Assembly (NCBI RefSeq): GCF_023205015.1
Contig: NZ_CP096258.1
Coordinates: 2,914,001 to 2,978,000, forward strand
Origin: Providencia rettgeri
Lineage (GTDB): Bacteria; Pseudomonadota; Gammaproteobacteria; Enterobacterales; Enterobacteriaceae
Length of the DNA: 64,000 bases
Direction: 5' to 3'
Both the position numbers and the translations under genes were made by a program. Positions 51,613-61,174 of the stretch are shown piece by piece (position 1 is the first letter of the stretch; each line of letters begins with the position of its first letter). A model generated the notes under the pieces. It was given only the letters and a program-made list of their open reading frames with translations, did no database searches and had not been told where the DNA came from.

Positions 51613-52272
51613 TTAGGCTCCGAAATTACTGCTAAGGAAGTTTTTACGATGTTGGCCGTGACCAAAGGCTTTTTTCGTCACGATACGATATTTAACCCCT
51701 ACCCCTGATGGGCGAGGCATAAGATCAAAGTTTTCAAGAAGAACCCGTAATCGTTCATCTGGATTGAAATTAAACACGTAATACAGATAGGTCATATCAA
51801 GCGGATCAAGTACAAACACTTTACTGTCTGCTTGCCAAAAGAACCGTTTAAGAAATTCGTTAATATTGGTGACCGTTGGGCTTTGCGTAAGGTTAAAATA
51901 GCGCATACGCACGATGAGACGTTTTTGGTCGACGGTAAGCGATAAGGTGTAATCGGCATTACGCCGAAAATTGCCTTTGAAATTGGCATTCTTTTTACCA
52001 AAACCAAAGCCAATTTTCGTTTTATCACTCGGGGGAACATCAATGCCCAATGGCACATCAAGAATACGCGCCCAAATATTTAGCCCAAACTCGTTCGCAG
52101 TATCGATATTAAATACATCACGGTACCAATCACGCCAAAACTGGATAGTGGATTGTTCAAAATAGTCCGCTTTGTATTTTGCTAACGCCTTAAGGTTTGT
52201 CGCATCTTCATATTGCCAAAGGATCGCTTTTAATAAATCAGAGTGAAAATCAAACGATTGAATTTTGCTCAT
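51613..52272 (-). CDS. phage baseplate protein, DUF2612-like
   Basis: 219 residues: SFDFHSDLLKAILWQYEDA at the start, and a conserved middle (LNIWARILDVPLGIDVPPSD). Position between gpJ and the fibre is that of the P2 gpI/DUF2612 baseplate proteins that connect the wedge to the fibre. Overlaps the preceding gene by 4 nt. Confidence 0.75.
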   Translation of the reverse strand: MSKIQSFDFHSDLLKAILWQYEDATNLKALAKYKADYFEQSTIQFWRDWYRDVFNIDTANEFGLNIWARILDVPLGIDVPPSDKTKIGFGFGKKNANFKGNFRRNADYTLSLTVDQKRLIVRMRYFNLTQSPTVTNINEFLKRFFWQADSKVFVLDPLDMTYLYYVFNFNPDERLRVLLENFDLMPRPSGVGVKYRIVTKKAFGHGQHRKNFLSSNFGA

Positions 52273-53456
52273 ACCAGCACCACCTGTACCGCGCTACGTT
52301 TGAGCCTTGCCACCTCATTCATTTTGATTTCATAATTATTTGAAGACCAGGCTTTGCCATCGGTTGAAAGTTCGACACGTGTAATAAACAAACGAGGCTC
52401 AACAGCATTGATACCGGCTGATATTTCAAAAGGCGATACATCGCGCCCCACCACTAAACCGCCCTCACCATCGATATCCCCATTTGCCCATGACTCAACC
52501 GCGGCGGGAATAATCGTTTGTGCATCGACGGTGGCTTTTTTTACTGTCACTCGGCAGAACAACACAATTTCTTTCGCTCTATCGAATTTAACGGGATAAA
52601 TTTGTCCGCTGATGGTTTCTAATACGTCAACTTCTTCACTGCCGTTAAAAGCCGCACCCAGCGTTTTTGTACGTAGTAACGAACGGGCAATCGCCTCTTT
52701 ATCACCCCCTTCAACACTCACATAAATGCTATGGGGAACTAACGTGATCCCATCAAACATCATCGGTTGGTCAGTGTAGTTTTCTCGATACGCCAACGAA
52801 CGCACACCTTCTAACTCATACAGTGCCGAAGTAATTGCTTCTCCCACACTGACGGTGTTTTTGGCTAATGTCTGCTTGCGTCGTCGCCTTGATTGCAGAT
52901 CTGATTCAGCATTTCGCCCCAACACCGCATTGCTGGGGTTATGAACAGTTTCCCAACCTAATACCGAACTGGCCACTTTATTGAGTTGACCCACACCGCA
53001 CTCAACCGCCCCTGTTTCAATGGCGCGCATATCCCCAGTGACTGAGCCATCTTTACCGATAATTAAGGTTTTGGTTGTTTCGAATAAGTCGCCATTCAGC
53101 GTGGACGCTTGTGACCCCTTAGGGATGATAGTTTCGGAAATACCCGTGAATTTCACCTGTGATAAAAAGGAGTGAGTCGCATCAAAACGCTGCCCGCCCA
53201 TTAAGGCCCATATTGCATCAAGGAAAATACCACCGGCTAAATCGGGGTTAATTTGATTGGCCAATTCAGCATTATTGCGCACAACGGCGTCCCGATTTTC
53301 GACCTCCATGGTGATCAATGCGCCTTGCGGGGTTTCAGGGTTAACATCCAGTTGCTGGCCAAAGACACTTTTAAATTCGTTTTCAACGTCATCACGTAAG
53401 GTGCTGGTATCCGGCACAATTACACCCTGTGACGTAATATATTGATAATCAGCCAT
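52269..53456 (-). CDS. baseplate wedge protein J
   Basis: 395 residues with the gpJ/gp47-like layout: ITSQGVIVPDTSTLRDDVENEF near the start, GLGF-type QRFDATHSFLSQVKFTG and GAVECGVGQLNKVASSV in the middle. It forms the wedge that holds the baseplate around the hub. Overlaps its upstream neighbour by 8 nt. Confidence 0.88.
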   Translation of the reverse strand: MADYQYITSQGVIVPDTSTLRDDVENEFKSVFGQQLDVNPETPQGALITMEVENRDAVVRNNAELANQINPDLAGGIFLDAIWALMGGQRFDATHSFLSQVKFTGISETIIPKGSQASTLNGDLFETTKTLIIGKDGSVTGDMRAIETGAVECGVGQLNKVASSVLGWETVHNPSNAVLGRNAESDLQSRRRRKQTLAKNTVSVGEAITSALYELEGVRSLAYRENYTDQPMMFDGITLVPHSIYVSVEGGDKEAIARSLLRTKTLGAAFNGSEEVDVLETISGQIYPVKFDRAKEIVLFCRVTVKKATVDAQTIIPAAVESWANGDIDGEGGLVVGRDVSPFEISAGINAVEPRLFITRVELSTDGKAWSSNNYEIKMNEVARLKRSAVQVVLV

Positions 53457-53793
53457 TAAGCGTTATCTCCCCATAAATGGTTTGGATCACCGCGGTATAG
53501 TTCAGCGAGTTATCCGCGATTAATGCCGAAAATGACACCACCGATATCACATCATCCAATTCACGTATTCGGTCACGAAACGCCGCTTCAAATAACGGAA
53601 TGTCCGCCTGTCGCCCAAAGGTGGTTTTCCAGTAAGGAATCCCCATATCGAGCTTATGCAGCATTTCACCACGGAGTGCTTTGGCATAATGTTCACAACG
53701 GTTTTTAGATGCCCGTTCACCACTCACAAGAGCTAAATTTCCACTGTTCCCCAAATGGATATCGTTATTGTTGTTTACATCAAAAGTTATCAT
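53449..53793 (-). CDS. baseplate protein, gp46/gp25-like
   Basis: 114 residues: FDVNNNNDIHLGNSGNLALV then RGEMLHKLDMGIPYWKTTFG. This is the small wedge subunit (Mu gp46 / T4 gp25 relative), usually directly before gpJ as here. Overlaps the spike gene by 4 nt. Confidence 0.8.
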   Translation of the reverse strand: MITFDVNNNNDIHLGNSGNLALVSGERASKNRCEHYAKALRGEMLHKLDMGIPYWKTTFGRQADIPLFEAAFRDRIRELDDVISVVSFSALIADNSLNYTAVIQTIYGEITLNG

Positions 53794-54482
53794 ATGGGCT
53801 CTCCTGTATTGCTATCACCTCGTTGAATGCCATTGTGTTTATGCGTTGAGCCGATATCTTTACCGTTGTGTTTCATCGTGCCACCGTTTGAATCGCTGTG
53901 ACCGTTTACGGCCTGATTGCCATTCACTGTGACATTACCGTTAAAGGTGGTCTCGGGCACATTAACTTCAAGAACGGGCGAATCTAAAACCGCTTTACCC
54001 TCATGCAGTGACAGACACACGGAGCCATCCATGGATTGGATAACCAAGGCATCCGTATTTTTGCCATCAATTAACCAGCCTTTAAGCGTGTCAGGAAAGA
54101 ACATGGCATCGCTGAAAGTATGTAACCGTGCCGTATTCGGTTCATCTTCTAAACCGCCTCGCTGAAAGACCAAGCTGATATCGCGGTCATTGGCTTTTAG
54201 CCAACCGAAATCACCCGCCTTGATCGGCATACGAATAAAAAAGCCACCGCCGCCAAAACGAAAAACGGGAATATTCGGTACCGCTGCTCGCCCGACTTTT
54301 TGTCCTTGCGTCGATACCATCATGACGAGCGGCTTAATCACCGCGCGGTTAGTTTTATCGTCATAGCTCACCACAGTCGCTGGGAGCATGTCGTCAATAT
54401 TCATCAATAGGCTACGAAATGCGGCCATAAACTGCCCTGCCAAGCTGCCTTCGCTAGCAATATCACTGTTGGGTTGGTTCAT
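53790..54482 (-). CDS. membrane-puncturing tail spike, gp138/gpV type
   Basis: 230 residues. An N-terminal OB-like domain (LPATVVSYDDKTNRAVIKPL, WLKANDRDISLVF) precedes a beta-helical region with repeated NGN/NGH strands (FNGNVTVNGNQAVNGHSDSN). It ends in THKHNGIQRGDSNTGEP, a His motif that in gpV-like spikes binds an iron ion at the tip. It pierces the outer membrane at infection. Confidence 0.88.
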   Translation of the reverse strand: MNQPNSDIASEGSLAGQFMAAFRSLLMNIDDMLPATVVSYDDKTNRAVIKPLVMMVSTQGQKVGRAAVPNIPVFRFGGGGFFIRMPIKAGDFGWLKANDRDISLVFQRGGLEDEPNTARLHTFSDAMFFPDTLKGWLIDGKNTDALVIQSMDGSVCLSLHEGKAVLDSPVLEVNVPETTFNGNVTVNGNQAVNGHSDSNGGTMKHNGKDIGSTHKHNGIQRGDSNTGEPI

Positions 54483-54485
54483 GGT

Positions 54486-55304
54486 TTACACTCGTTTGCA
54501 GGTCGCTTGATAGAAAAAAGGATCGTCATGAGAGGCAATGTCGAACTTAAGTTGCTCAATAATGTAGTCGCCATTTAAGGCAGGATTAAACTTGCTTTCA
54601 AGGCGTAACATGCCGCCTAATGACGACTCGCTATCAATTAAATAAGTGACATCGACACCTTTTTCCGTGGCTTTCGGTATCCCTACCATGCCCGATTTTT
54701 GGTTAAGAATTCGCAAGCGGCCACTTAACGCTTTATCCTGGTCTTTCACATATAACATATCGTCGTCGATAAACGCCTTCACATTGCCCGCATCTTGCAG
54801 CCGTTCCACTTGCTTGAGTGCCGGCCCACAAAAGTACCAATTGGCAATATTTTTATCGGTGGCTTGAAAATCCAATTTAACCCCGCAATCCTGCGCTATG
54901 TTCTTAGCCAGCTCGCTCATTTTACTTATGGCACTACCGGACGAAGAAACAATATCACGCGCAGTTGTATTGTTGGTTTTCGCTTTTAAGGTCAGGGTGA
55001 CATCAGGCGGTGAGGCGATTTCTGCGCTAACAATATCCCCCACATAAATGCGAAAAATACCGGTGCTAACACGGCCGGCTTCAACAATTAAACGGTGCGG
55101 TTTCTTCGCTTGGGTATAAGGGCTGGTTTCGGTCAGCAACATATTGCGTGTTGTCGCATTGAGGCCATCGATATTCACCGTGCATTCATTTTGCAGGGGA
55201 TTGGCATATTTAGTGCCGTTAGCACGAATTCGCAGCCCCTCATACCATTGCAGCCGACCATTAACTTCAATCCCTAATCGTATGCGGCGTAAATCAATCA
55301 TCAT
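54486..55304 (-). CDS. phage baseplate hub protein, gp27/gpD-like
   Basis: I start at the MMIDLRRIRLG ATGs (55304/55301), right after GGTGGGGGG; the longer frame from 55364 lies mostly inside the upstream gene. 273 residues. MMIDLRRIRLGIEVNGRLQWYEG at the start, and HDDPFFYQATCKRV at the end. Position between plug and spike fits the hub that holds the spike. Family name assigned by position and general shape. Confidence 0.7.
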   Translation of the reverse strand: MMIDLRRIRLGIEVNGRLQWYEGLRIRANGTKYANPLQNECTVNIDGLNATTRNMLLTETSPYTQAKKPHRLIVEAGRVSTGIFRIYVGDIVSAEIASPPDVTLTLKAKTNNTTARDIVSSSGSAISKMSELAKNIAQDCGVKLDFQATDKNIANWYFCGPALKQVERLQDAGNVKAFIDDDMLYVKDQDKALSGRLRILNQKSGMVGIPKATEKGVDVTYLIDSESSLGGMLRLESKFNPALNGDYIIEQLKFDIASHDDPFFYQATCKRV

Positions 55305-55596
55305 CCCCCCACCAAACAAGACTGTGTGATTGGCCAAACTGCGCCCACCACGGATATTCATCATTTTCAGTGATAAAGGCGAAATTACCGTTACCCGATA
55401 AATATCGGTAGGGGATCAGCGGTTGATTGGGCATCACACGAATGCCTTGCAATAGAACCACATCATTGCGCTTGATATCACAACACATTGTTGTTCGCGC
55501 CACTTTAATCGTCAGCTCCCATTCGTCACCGCCAAGGCTCACGCGCAAACGTTGATTAGGCACGGCATTTAAAGGAATATCTTGCATCGTTACCAC
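55294..55596 (-). CDS. phage baseplate plug protein
   Basis: 100 residues: PNQRLRVSLGGDEWELTIKV, then VLLQGIRVMPNQPLIPYRYL and GNFAFITENDEYPWWAQFG. This sequence pattern belongs to small baseplate plug proteins found in simple myoviruses just upstream of the hub gene. Overlaps both neighbours. Confidence 0.75.
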   Translation of the reverse strand: MVTMQDIPLNAVPNQRLRVSLGGDEWELTIKVARTTMCCDIKRNDVVLLQGIRVMPNQPLIPYRYLSGNGNFAFITENDEYPWWAQFGQSHSLVWWGDDD

Positions 55597-56117
55597 CCTA
55601 ACGTAAATTCACCATCAGCAATTTTGGTTGCTGCCGATTTTTTCTTTTTGTCCGAGGTTGTTGTCGTCTGCACCTTGCCGCGATTAACCGTGCTCGACTG
55701 TTCTTTTTTCGCCACCTTACGCGGGGGTAAATCCCCGTATTCGGGCTCAACCGTTCGCCACTCTGTAAAGCGCAGTGACAATTTAATGGCATCGGCCATT
55801 TCAGGGATTTCATCGTGGTAGAGATTCACTAGCAACATCGGTTGGTAGGTTTTCACCCGCGTTTGAATGCCCACTAATTGGTGTTTATCGTAGGCTTGCT
55901 GCAGGGTTTCAAAGACGCTTTTCATTTCACCGGCTAAAATTAAATCCATGCCAATTTCAACGGGCTGAACTACCACATGGTCACTGCGTGTTTCCCCCGA
56001 CTCAACGGTAAATTGTGTTGCTTTGTGTTCGTCACGGACGTTAATTTGAATCGGATTGGCCGTTTCAAATAACGTCGAAAAGTTATCGATATTGAAGATT
56101 TTCACCTCGGTGATCAT
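55590..56117 (-). CDS. phage baseplate protein downstream of the tape measure (Dit-like)
   Basis: 175 residues: ITEVKIFNIDNFSTLFETAN, then QFTVESGETRSDHVVVQPVE, an acidic/basic tail with KKEQSSTVNRGKVQ and a Lys run. The first gene after the tape measure usually encodes the adaptor joining the tube to the baseplate. Function inferred from position; overlaps the tape measure stop by 4 nt. Confidence 0.65.
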   Translation of the reverse strand: MITEVKIFNIDNFSTLFETANPIQINVRDEHKATQFTVESGETRSDHVVVQPVEIGMDLILAGEMKSVFETLQQAYDKHQLVGIQTRVKTYQPMLLVNLYHDEIPEMADAIKLSLRFTEWRTVEPEYGDLPPRKVAKKEQSSTVNRGKVQTTTTSDKKKKSAATKIADGEFTLGW

Positions 56118-58624
56118 TTGCTTACCCCCGAACTGGTCTGATGGGCTAAATCTTGTAGCTGGGATTGCAGCGCATCTTTCGTGCCATTCGCCATGCCTTG
56201 CGCGTCCGTCGCTTGGGTTTCCACTTTGATTTCACCAATCGACAAGTTAGTTTCATTGGTGGTACTGGATTGATTACTGATAGCTTGGCTGGTCATCGGG
56301 TTAATTGGATTAGCCGACATACCGTTAATTTGTTGGCTCAGCCCTTTCACTAACAACGCAGTATCTTCTCCAGATAACTTGGGCTGTTCGGGGATTTGGT
56401 GCTCTATCGTGCCGTCAGTCGTGATTTTGCGTTCAACCGTTTGAGTCACTTCTGCATCCTCAAAACCAAACCACCCTTTGACAGTGCTCCAGCCATTTTT
56501 AATCGCATCTAAGCCGTCATTAATCCAACCTAAATACTGTTTGATTTGCGCCCATAACCACTTGAAAATCCCTACAACGGCATCAGAAGCCACCGTAAAG
56601 ACGCCTTCAAATTGCTTGCCCCAATCCGCTAAATCGCGAATAAACCCCGAGAGCCATTCCCATAACTGCTTGCCGCCATCAGCAATAAAGTTAAAAGCTG
56701 ACACTGCCACATCGGCGACGACTTGAGACAAAGCAATGACAAAATCAAAGAAGGCTTTAAAGGCTTCCCACAACGCAATAATGACGGCTTTAAGTTCGGG
56801 GTATTCATCCAAAATACGCCCTATCATCGAATCATTACCGTCAATAAAATTCATGATATCGTCATAGACTAGGGCAAACGCCGCAGCCAGTAAGGCAATA
56901 ACCGCGATAATCGCCAATATGGGCCATGTTGCTGCCAAGGTCGCTGCTGCCGCCGATAACATGGCAGGCACATAAAACACCGCAATAGCCGAACCTATCG
57001 CAATAAAGAACCCCACTATGAGCGACTTGTTTTCTTTGCAAAAGCTCACAAAGCGGTTAACCCACTCTAACCCTTTGGTTAAAATCGGGATCACCATTTC
57101 TAAGAAGCTGTTTTTCAGTAAGCCTGATGATTGCTTAAAGCCTTGCATGGCTTTGTTGAATTTGATGGATTGTTCAATACTCTCTTTGTTAATGCCTGAG
57201 TATTCTTTTTGAATGCCCATCATGCGCTCAAGTTCTTTGCGGCCTTTCATCATCAGTTCGACGGTTTTATCATCGGTCACGCCCAGCCCTGCAAGCGTTG
57301 CTTTGGCTTTGTCGAACTTCATCCCCTGTACTTTATCTGCAGTCTGAAGCACTTTGTCCATAGTGTTTTTCGCAAAGCCAAACGATTTGGCCATCGCCGA
57401 TAAATCCGCTTGAGCCGCATCACGCGTACCGCCCAGTTCAGCCATTGAACCCGCGAAAGCGTCCACATCGGCAGTCGCCACATTGATTTTTTTACCCAGT
57501 TTATCGAGGGTCTCAATATCCGCCGAACGTGAAATTGATTCCCCCACCAAGGCAGTCGCCCCCATCAATAAGCCAACCGCCCCCAATGCCTTTTTGGCAA
57601 ACGACATGACCGTATTACCAGCTTGCTGGTATTTGGTTTCGGTATTCTCAAGGGCTTTTTGCACGGATTGCTGTGCTTTAATTTCACTGGTCGCCGCTTC
57701 AATTCCTTTCACTTTCATGGTGTCCACAAGGCGAATTAACTCGCTGTAATTACCTTGCAGCGCCTGAATAATGGCGTTGGACAGTTGCTTTGCGGTGATA
57801 CCTTGGTGTTCGGCTAACGTGAGGTCGGTGACACCTTGATTAAGTTGAATCACATTTTGCTGTAGTGCCTGGTAGTTTGCATCGAGCTCGCCCAAAACAA
57901 CCTGAGTGGATTGCCACCCCGTTTCGGATAACTGCCGTTGTTTATCAAGATGACTAATCGAATCGGTGACAGCCCCTAACTGCGTTCTCATCTCATCCGT
58001 TTCGGCAGTCACATCACTTGCGTTAGTGACAAAATCAATCGAATGTTCAACTGATAAGCCTTGCACCGATTGCCGTAAGTCTGCCATTACACGTTCAATT
58101 TCTGCGGCGCCATCGGCCGTGGTGGTCGGGATTTTTTGCAGCTCGTTAATATACTCACTGACCGAGCCTTTTACCTGTTCTAATGCGTTTTTTTGGTCAC
58201 CCACCGATAACGAGCCAAGGTCATTTTTCAGTTGGCTGATTTCAGCTTGCAGTGATTGCCCCCAATCCCCTAGCGCATCCCCCGCTGAGACCCAAGCAAC
58301 GTCTGCATTTTGCCGTTGCTCATTCAATGCGCTTAATGATGAGCTAACCGCATCTAACCGAGCCACGATTTGGCTTGTCTCAGCACTGACCTCGCTGGCA
58401 TTGGTGGTGAACTGAATGGCATGTTCGGTCGACAGCCCCTGCAACGATTGCCAAAGCTCTGTCATTACACTCCCGATGGTCAGTGAACTTTGTTGCGCCA
58501 CCTGTTGGGTTTGTTTCATGCCATCGATAATGTCATCGGTCGAACGTTGCACCTTTTTAAATGCCCCATCCGCTTGCCTGGTATCAAACTCAAAGACCTG
58601 CACAAAGGTATCCATTAATGACAT
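56114..58624 (-). CDS. tail tape measure protein
   Basis: 836 residues, the longest gene of the module. Long coiled-coil N-terminal half with internal repeats (LWQSLQGLSTEHAIQFTTNA and LRQSVQGLSVEHSIDFVTNA, about 135 residues apart), then hydrophobic helices near 525-595 (FISFCKENKSLIVGFFIAI-like, AAAFALVYDDIMNFI). It sets tail length and takes part in DNA ejection. Its ATG overlaps the stop of the -1-frame chaperone extension (TAATG). Confidence 0.92.
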   Translation of the reverse strand: MSLMDTFVQVFEFDTRQADGAFKKVQRSTDDIIDGMKQTQQVAQQSSLTIGSVMTELWQSLQGLSTEHAIQFTTNASEVSAETSQIVARLDAVSSSLSALNEQRQNADVAWVSAGDALGDWGQSLQAEISQLKNDLGSLSVGDQKNALEQVKGSVSEYINELQKIPTTTADGAAEIERVMADLRQSVQGLSVEHSIDFVTNASDVTAETDEMRTQLGAVTDSISHLDKQRQLSETGWQSTQVVLGELDANYQALQQNVIQLNQGVTDLTLAEHQGITAKQLSNAIIQALQGNYSELIRLVDTMKVKGIEAATSEIKAQQSVQKALENTETKYQQAGNTVMSFAKKALGAVGLLMGATALVGESISRSADIETLDKLGKKINVATADVDAFAGSMAELGGTRDAAQADLSAMAKSFGFAKNTMDKVLQTADKVQGMKFDKAKATLAGLGVTDDKTVELMMKGRKELERMMGIQKEYSGINKESIEQSIKFNKAMQGFKQSSGLLKNSFLEMVIPILTKGLEWVNRFVSFCKENKSLIVGFFIAIGSAIAVFYVPAMLSAAAATLAATWPILAIIAVIALLAAAFALVYDDIMNFIDGNDSMIGRILDEYPELKAVIIALWEAFKAFFDFVIALSQVVADVAVSAFNFIADGGKQLWEWLSGFIRDLADWGKQFEGVFTVASDAVVGIFKWLWAQIKQYLGWINDGLDAIKNGWSTVKGWFGFEDAEVTQTVERKITTDGTIEHQIPEQPKLSGEDTALLVKGLSQQINGMSANPINPMTSQAISNQSSTTNETNLSIGEIKVETQATDAQGMANGTKDALQSQLQDLAHQTSSGVSK

Positions 58625-59165
58625 TAGCGATCCTTTGAAGCCGCAAGGGCTTCGTTATAACGGTTAGTGATGGCAATTTCCCACAGATCCATGGCTTCTT
58701 CTAAATCTATTGAGGTTTTGAGTTCTGTGAGGGTGGCGAGGCGTTCGCTGATGATGACGGCAAAGAAGCCATCAGCGTTTTTATAATCGACGGGAGTGAA
58801 CCGCTTACCTTGCTGAGCAGGAAGTGGAGGAAACCTTGGCTCCCGTCGCCCCCGAAAAAACTGGTGTTATATTTCAGCATTTCCAACTCTAAGCGGATCA
58901 ACGATTCACCATCAGGCACATGGTTATCAATAAGTGTTTGTGTTTTAAGGGGGATTTCTTCTCCATCAATAATAACGCATACATACGCCATCATTTTCAG
59001 CATGGCCTCTTTACTCACTTCGTAGTCACCAATTTTGGGGGCGTTAGATAACGGGTATTTGGCTAGGATTTCACGCCCAACCGTAGCCGGTAGGCGACTA
59101 ATCACAAACAGCTTTTCAATGCCATCAACGTCTTTGATAGCCACTTCTTTAGGTTTTATAAGCAT
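58624..59165 (-). CDS. tail assembly chaperone, -1 frameshift product (G-T type)
   Basis: Ribosomes that slip back one base at the heptamer at 58854-58860 leave the 152-residue frame and continue in an open -1 frame to a TAA at 58624-58626. The extension adds about 77 residues, including PAQQGKRFTPVDYKNADGFF and EEAMDLWEIAITNRYNEAL, a coherent sequence absent from any annotated long frame. Lambda-type tails make a short G and a long G-T chaperone this way, just before the tape measure gene, and the placement here is the same. Confidence 0.72.
58707..59165 (-). CDS. phage tail assembly chaperone, short form
   Basis: 152 residues from the ATG at 59165; the frame open from a TTG at 59177 adds four. 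LIKPKEVAIKDVDGIEKLFV, then LPATVGREILAKYPLSNAPK and HVPDGESLIRLELEMLKYNT. It keeps the tape measure soluble during tail assembly in related phages. The Ser-rich C-terminal tail after the slippery site (SLPSSSANASPPSQ) is low-complexity, as expected for a frame read by non-shifting ribosomes. Confidence 0.82.
   Translation of the reverse strand: MLIKPKEVAIKDVDGIEKLFVISRLPATVGREILAKYPLSNAPKIGDYEVSKEAMLKMMAYVCVIIDGEEIPLKTQTLIDNHVPDGESLIRLELEMLKYNTSFFGGDGSQGFLHFLLSKVSGSLPSIIKTLMASLPSSSANASPPSQNSKPQ
58854..58860 (-). promoter_or_regulatory. slippery heptamer for programmed -1 frameshift
   Basis: T TTT TTC in the zero frame (last base of Ser, then Phe-Phe codons), a canonical X-XXY-YYZ slip site. 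It is followed by GC-rich sequence (GGGGGCGACGGGAG) that could fold. The -1 frame opens only 13 nt upstream, after a TAA, and closes at the tape measure start. Confidence 0.72.
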
Positions 59166-59177
59166 GGTGAACACCAA

Positions 59178-59200
59178 TAAAAAAGGCGGGAACCCCCGCC
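59178..59200 (-). terminator. attenuator between tail tube and chaperone
   Basis: On the minus strand GGCGGG-GGTT-CCCGCC is followed by six Us. It stands right after the tube gene, likely allowing high tube and sheath output and lower downstream expression. Confidence 0.8.
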
Positions 59201-59215
59201 ATAAATTGAAATGAA

Positions 59216-59668
59216 TTAACGAACGCGCGTACTGTCGAAATCCTGAAACACAAAGGTATAGGCTTTGGATTTCAAACGTCCCGCAGAGGCGGCAGAGTTG
59301 CCACGACTGCCATTGGTAATTTTGCCGTTACGCGCCGTGACCGTTGAACCATCACCGTAAGAGGCGACAAAAGTAATGATATCCCCTGCGTGTCGACGCC
59401 CTTTTTTCGCGGTATTCGCCTCGAGCAAAATAGACAAGTTTTGATCTTCTTCGCTACCGGCCAATACGTTAATCGTGACGGTTTGTGGTGTTGGTGTAGA
59501 CCAACTCACCAAGTTACCGTTAATATCCATACCCGTTTGTGCAATATCGACAGCCGGTAAATCCAGTGGATCAGCATCGTCAGCAAAGGCGGTAATTAAA
59601 ATCCCAGTGGGAAAGGTTTTGCTGGCTTGAATGGTAAAACTCAAGCCAGTTGCAGATACATCATGCAT
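59216..59668 (-). CDS. phage tail tube protein
   Basis: 150 residues of mostly beta character: SATGLSFTIQASKTFPTGIL, then DPLDLPAVDIAQTGMDINGN and RRHAGDIITFVASYGDG. Located directly after the sheath gene and before an attenuator, the usual place of the tube subunit in contractile tails. Assigned by position and size. Confidence 0.75.
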   Translation of the reverse strand: MHDVSATGLSFTIQASKTFPTGILITAFADDADPLDLPAVDIAQTGMDINGNLVSWSTPTPQTVTINVLAGSEEDQNLSILLEANTAKKGRRHAGDIITFVASYGDGSTVTARNGKITNGSRGNSAASAGRLKSKAYTFVFQDFDSTRVR

Positions 59669-59677
59669 GTTCTACTC

Positions 59678-61165
59678 CTAGACTAAATTATGAGAGCCTT
59701 CGACTTTGCGAACCCAATCGCCTTTGCCATAAATCAGCGCGTATTTCATGACATATTCAGGTAAGTCACTTTCACCGGTGTTTTCAACAATCTGCGCGTT
59801 ATACCAATAGCCTTTATCCTGTACGTCATACCACGCGAGGTCATCACCCGATGCATCCGCAATCGCAAGCTTTTGCACGTCGCTCAGCGTTTTACCGGCT
59901 AAAATTGTGCCGTTATTAATCGCTTTAGTAACCGCACCGGCAATCACCATTAACGCACGCGCTTCACCGTCTTTATTCGCAGGAACACCACGTGTGGCCA
60001 ATAACACACTGAACCACTGTTGGGCGATATAGGCTTTTAACCATTGCTCATTGGCGTGCACACTCATATCCAATGGATTAGACGTGCCACCGCACAAGAA
60101 GCCCCGCTGATAGAAACGGATTTGTGAACCAGCTACCGCAGTTTCACCGTAATAGTTCACGCGCAGCTTATCGAAGCGGTCAGCCGCTTTATCCGTGGTC
60201 ACTTGCGCAGGGAACGTCACACCTAACTGACGAAACATGTAGTTTGTCGTGGCGTTAGTGCGGTCATAATCAGTCGCCGCCATAACGGCCATGGGTAAGG
60301 TTTGAATAAAATAGTTGGTATCCGTTTTGAGGTTTAACCCCACAGAAGCGGTTCCCATCAACGCTGCGCTAAAATCTTCAACCTGCTTTTCACTCACGCT
60401 AATGTGCAACTGGTATTTGACGTTCTCACCCGACACATACTGCGCCAATGGCACTGCTTGCTCTAACGTCAGTTCATCCAAAAATGTTGCGCTGCCAAAA
60501 GAGTCTGAGACTTGCTCAGCCACAATAAACGCTTCTAGTGGCGTTTGTGCAGGGTTACCTTCAGATGCCGTACCGGAAGACAGCCCCATGGCATTCGCCA
60601 GCACCGAATATTCAACACTAATGGATGCGCGTTCTTGCACACCGCCGCTCAGCTCAAAGGCGCTATCGAGTGAATTAAACGTCAAATAGCTACTGGAAAA
60701 TTGCGGTTCTCTTTCTGCATTGAGCTTTGCTTGAATGGTAGACGCAATATCCGCATAAGATTTTGCTTCCGATAAATCAATGTCTTTATAGCTTTTAGTG
60801 ACGGCACCAATCGTGACTGATAGCGTCCCATCCGCAATGATTTTTAAATCCGCTAATGCGGCGGCTTTTGTCCCAAATAGCGTAGGCGCTCGGCCGACAG
60901 GTTCAAAAGACGCAATTTGCAGCTCTTTAGGCTTGCTCACGGGTGCGGGGCTGACATAGCTAAAATATTGTCGTGCAAAGTGGGCTTCGGGAGAATCAAC
61001 ACCCAGTAAATCATCAACCTGACCACTGGCGAACTCTAAAACTTTACCTGCAGGAATTTTGGAGTTAGTGGAAAATAAGCGACCGGTTAATTTACGCATC
61101 GGAACAGCAGATGCGCCAATAACCGCCGATGCGATATCAACGTATCGAGTTTGTTTAATTGGCAT
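59678..61165 (-). CDS. phage tail sheath protein, DUF3383 family
   Basis: 495 residues. RYVDIASAVIGASAVPMRKL at the start, then RLFSTNSKIPAGKVLEFASG, and a conserved middle (DTNYFIQTLPMAVMAATDYD, NYMFRQLGVTFPAQVTTDK). The family forms the contractile sheath of several simple myoviruses. It contracts to drive the tube through the envelope. Confidence 0.88.
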   Translation of the reverse strand: MPIKQTRYVDIASAVIGASAVPMRKLTGRLFSTNSKIPAGKVLEFASGQVDDLLGVDSPEAHFARQYFSYVSPAPVSKPKELQIASFEPVGRAPTLFGTKAAALADLKIIADGTLSVTIGAVTKSYKDIDLSEAKSYADIASTIQAKLNAEREPQFSSSYLTFNSLDSAFELSGGVQERASISVEYSVLANAMGLSSGTASEGNPAQTPLEAFIVAEQVSDSFGSATFLDELTLEQAVPLAQYVSGENVKYQLHISVSEKQVEDFSAALMGTASVGLNLKTDTNYFIQTLPMAVMAATDYDRTNATTNYMFRQLGVTFPAQVTTDKAADRFDKLRVNYYGETAVAGSQIRFYQRGFLCGGTSNPLDMSVHANEQWLKAYIAQQWFSVLLATRGVPANKDGEARALMVIAGAVTKAINNGTILAGKTLSDVQKLAIADASGDDLAWYDVQDKGYWYNAQIVENTGESDLPEYVMKYALIYGKGDWVRKVEGSHNLV

Positions 61166-61174
61166 AATAAAACC

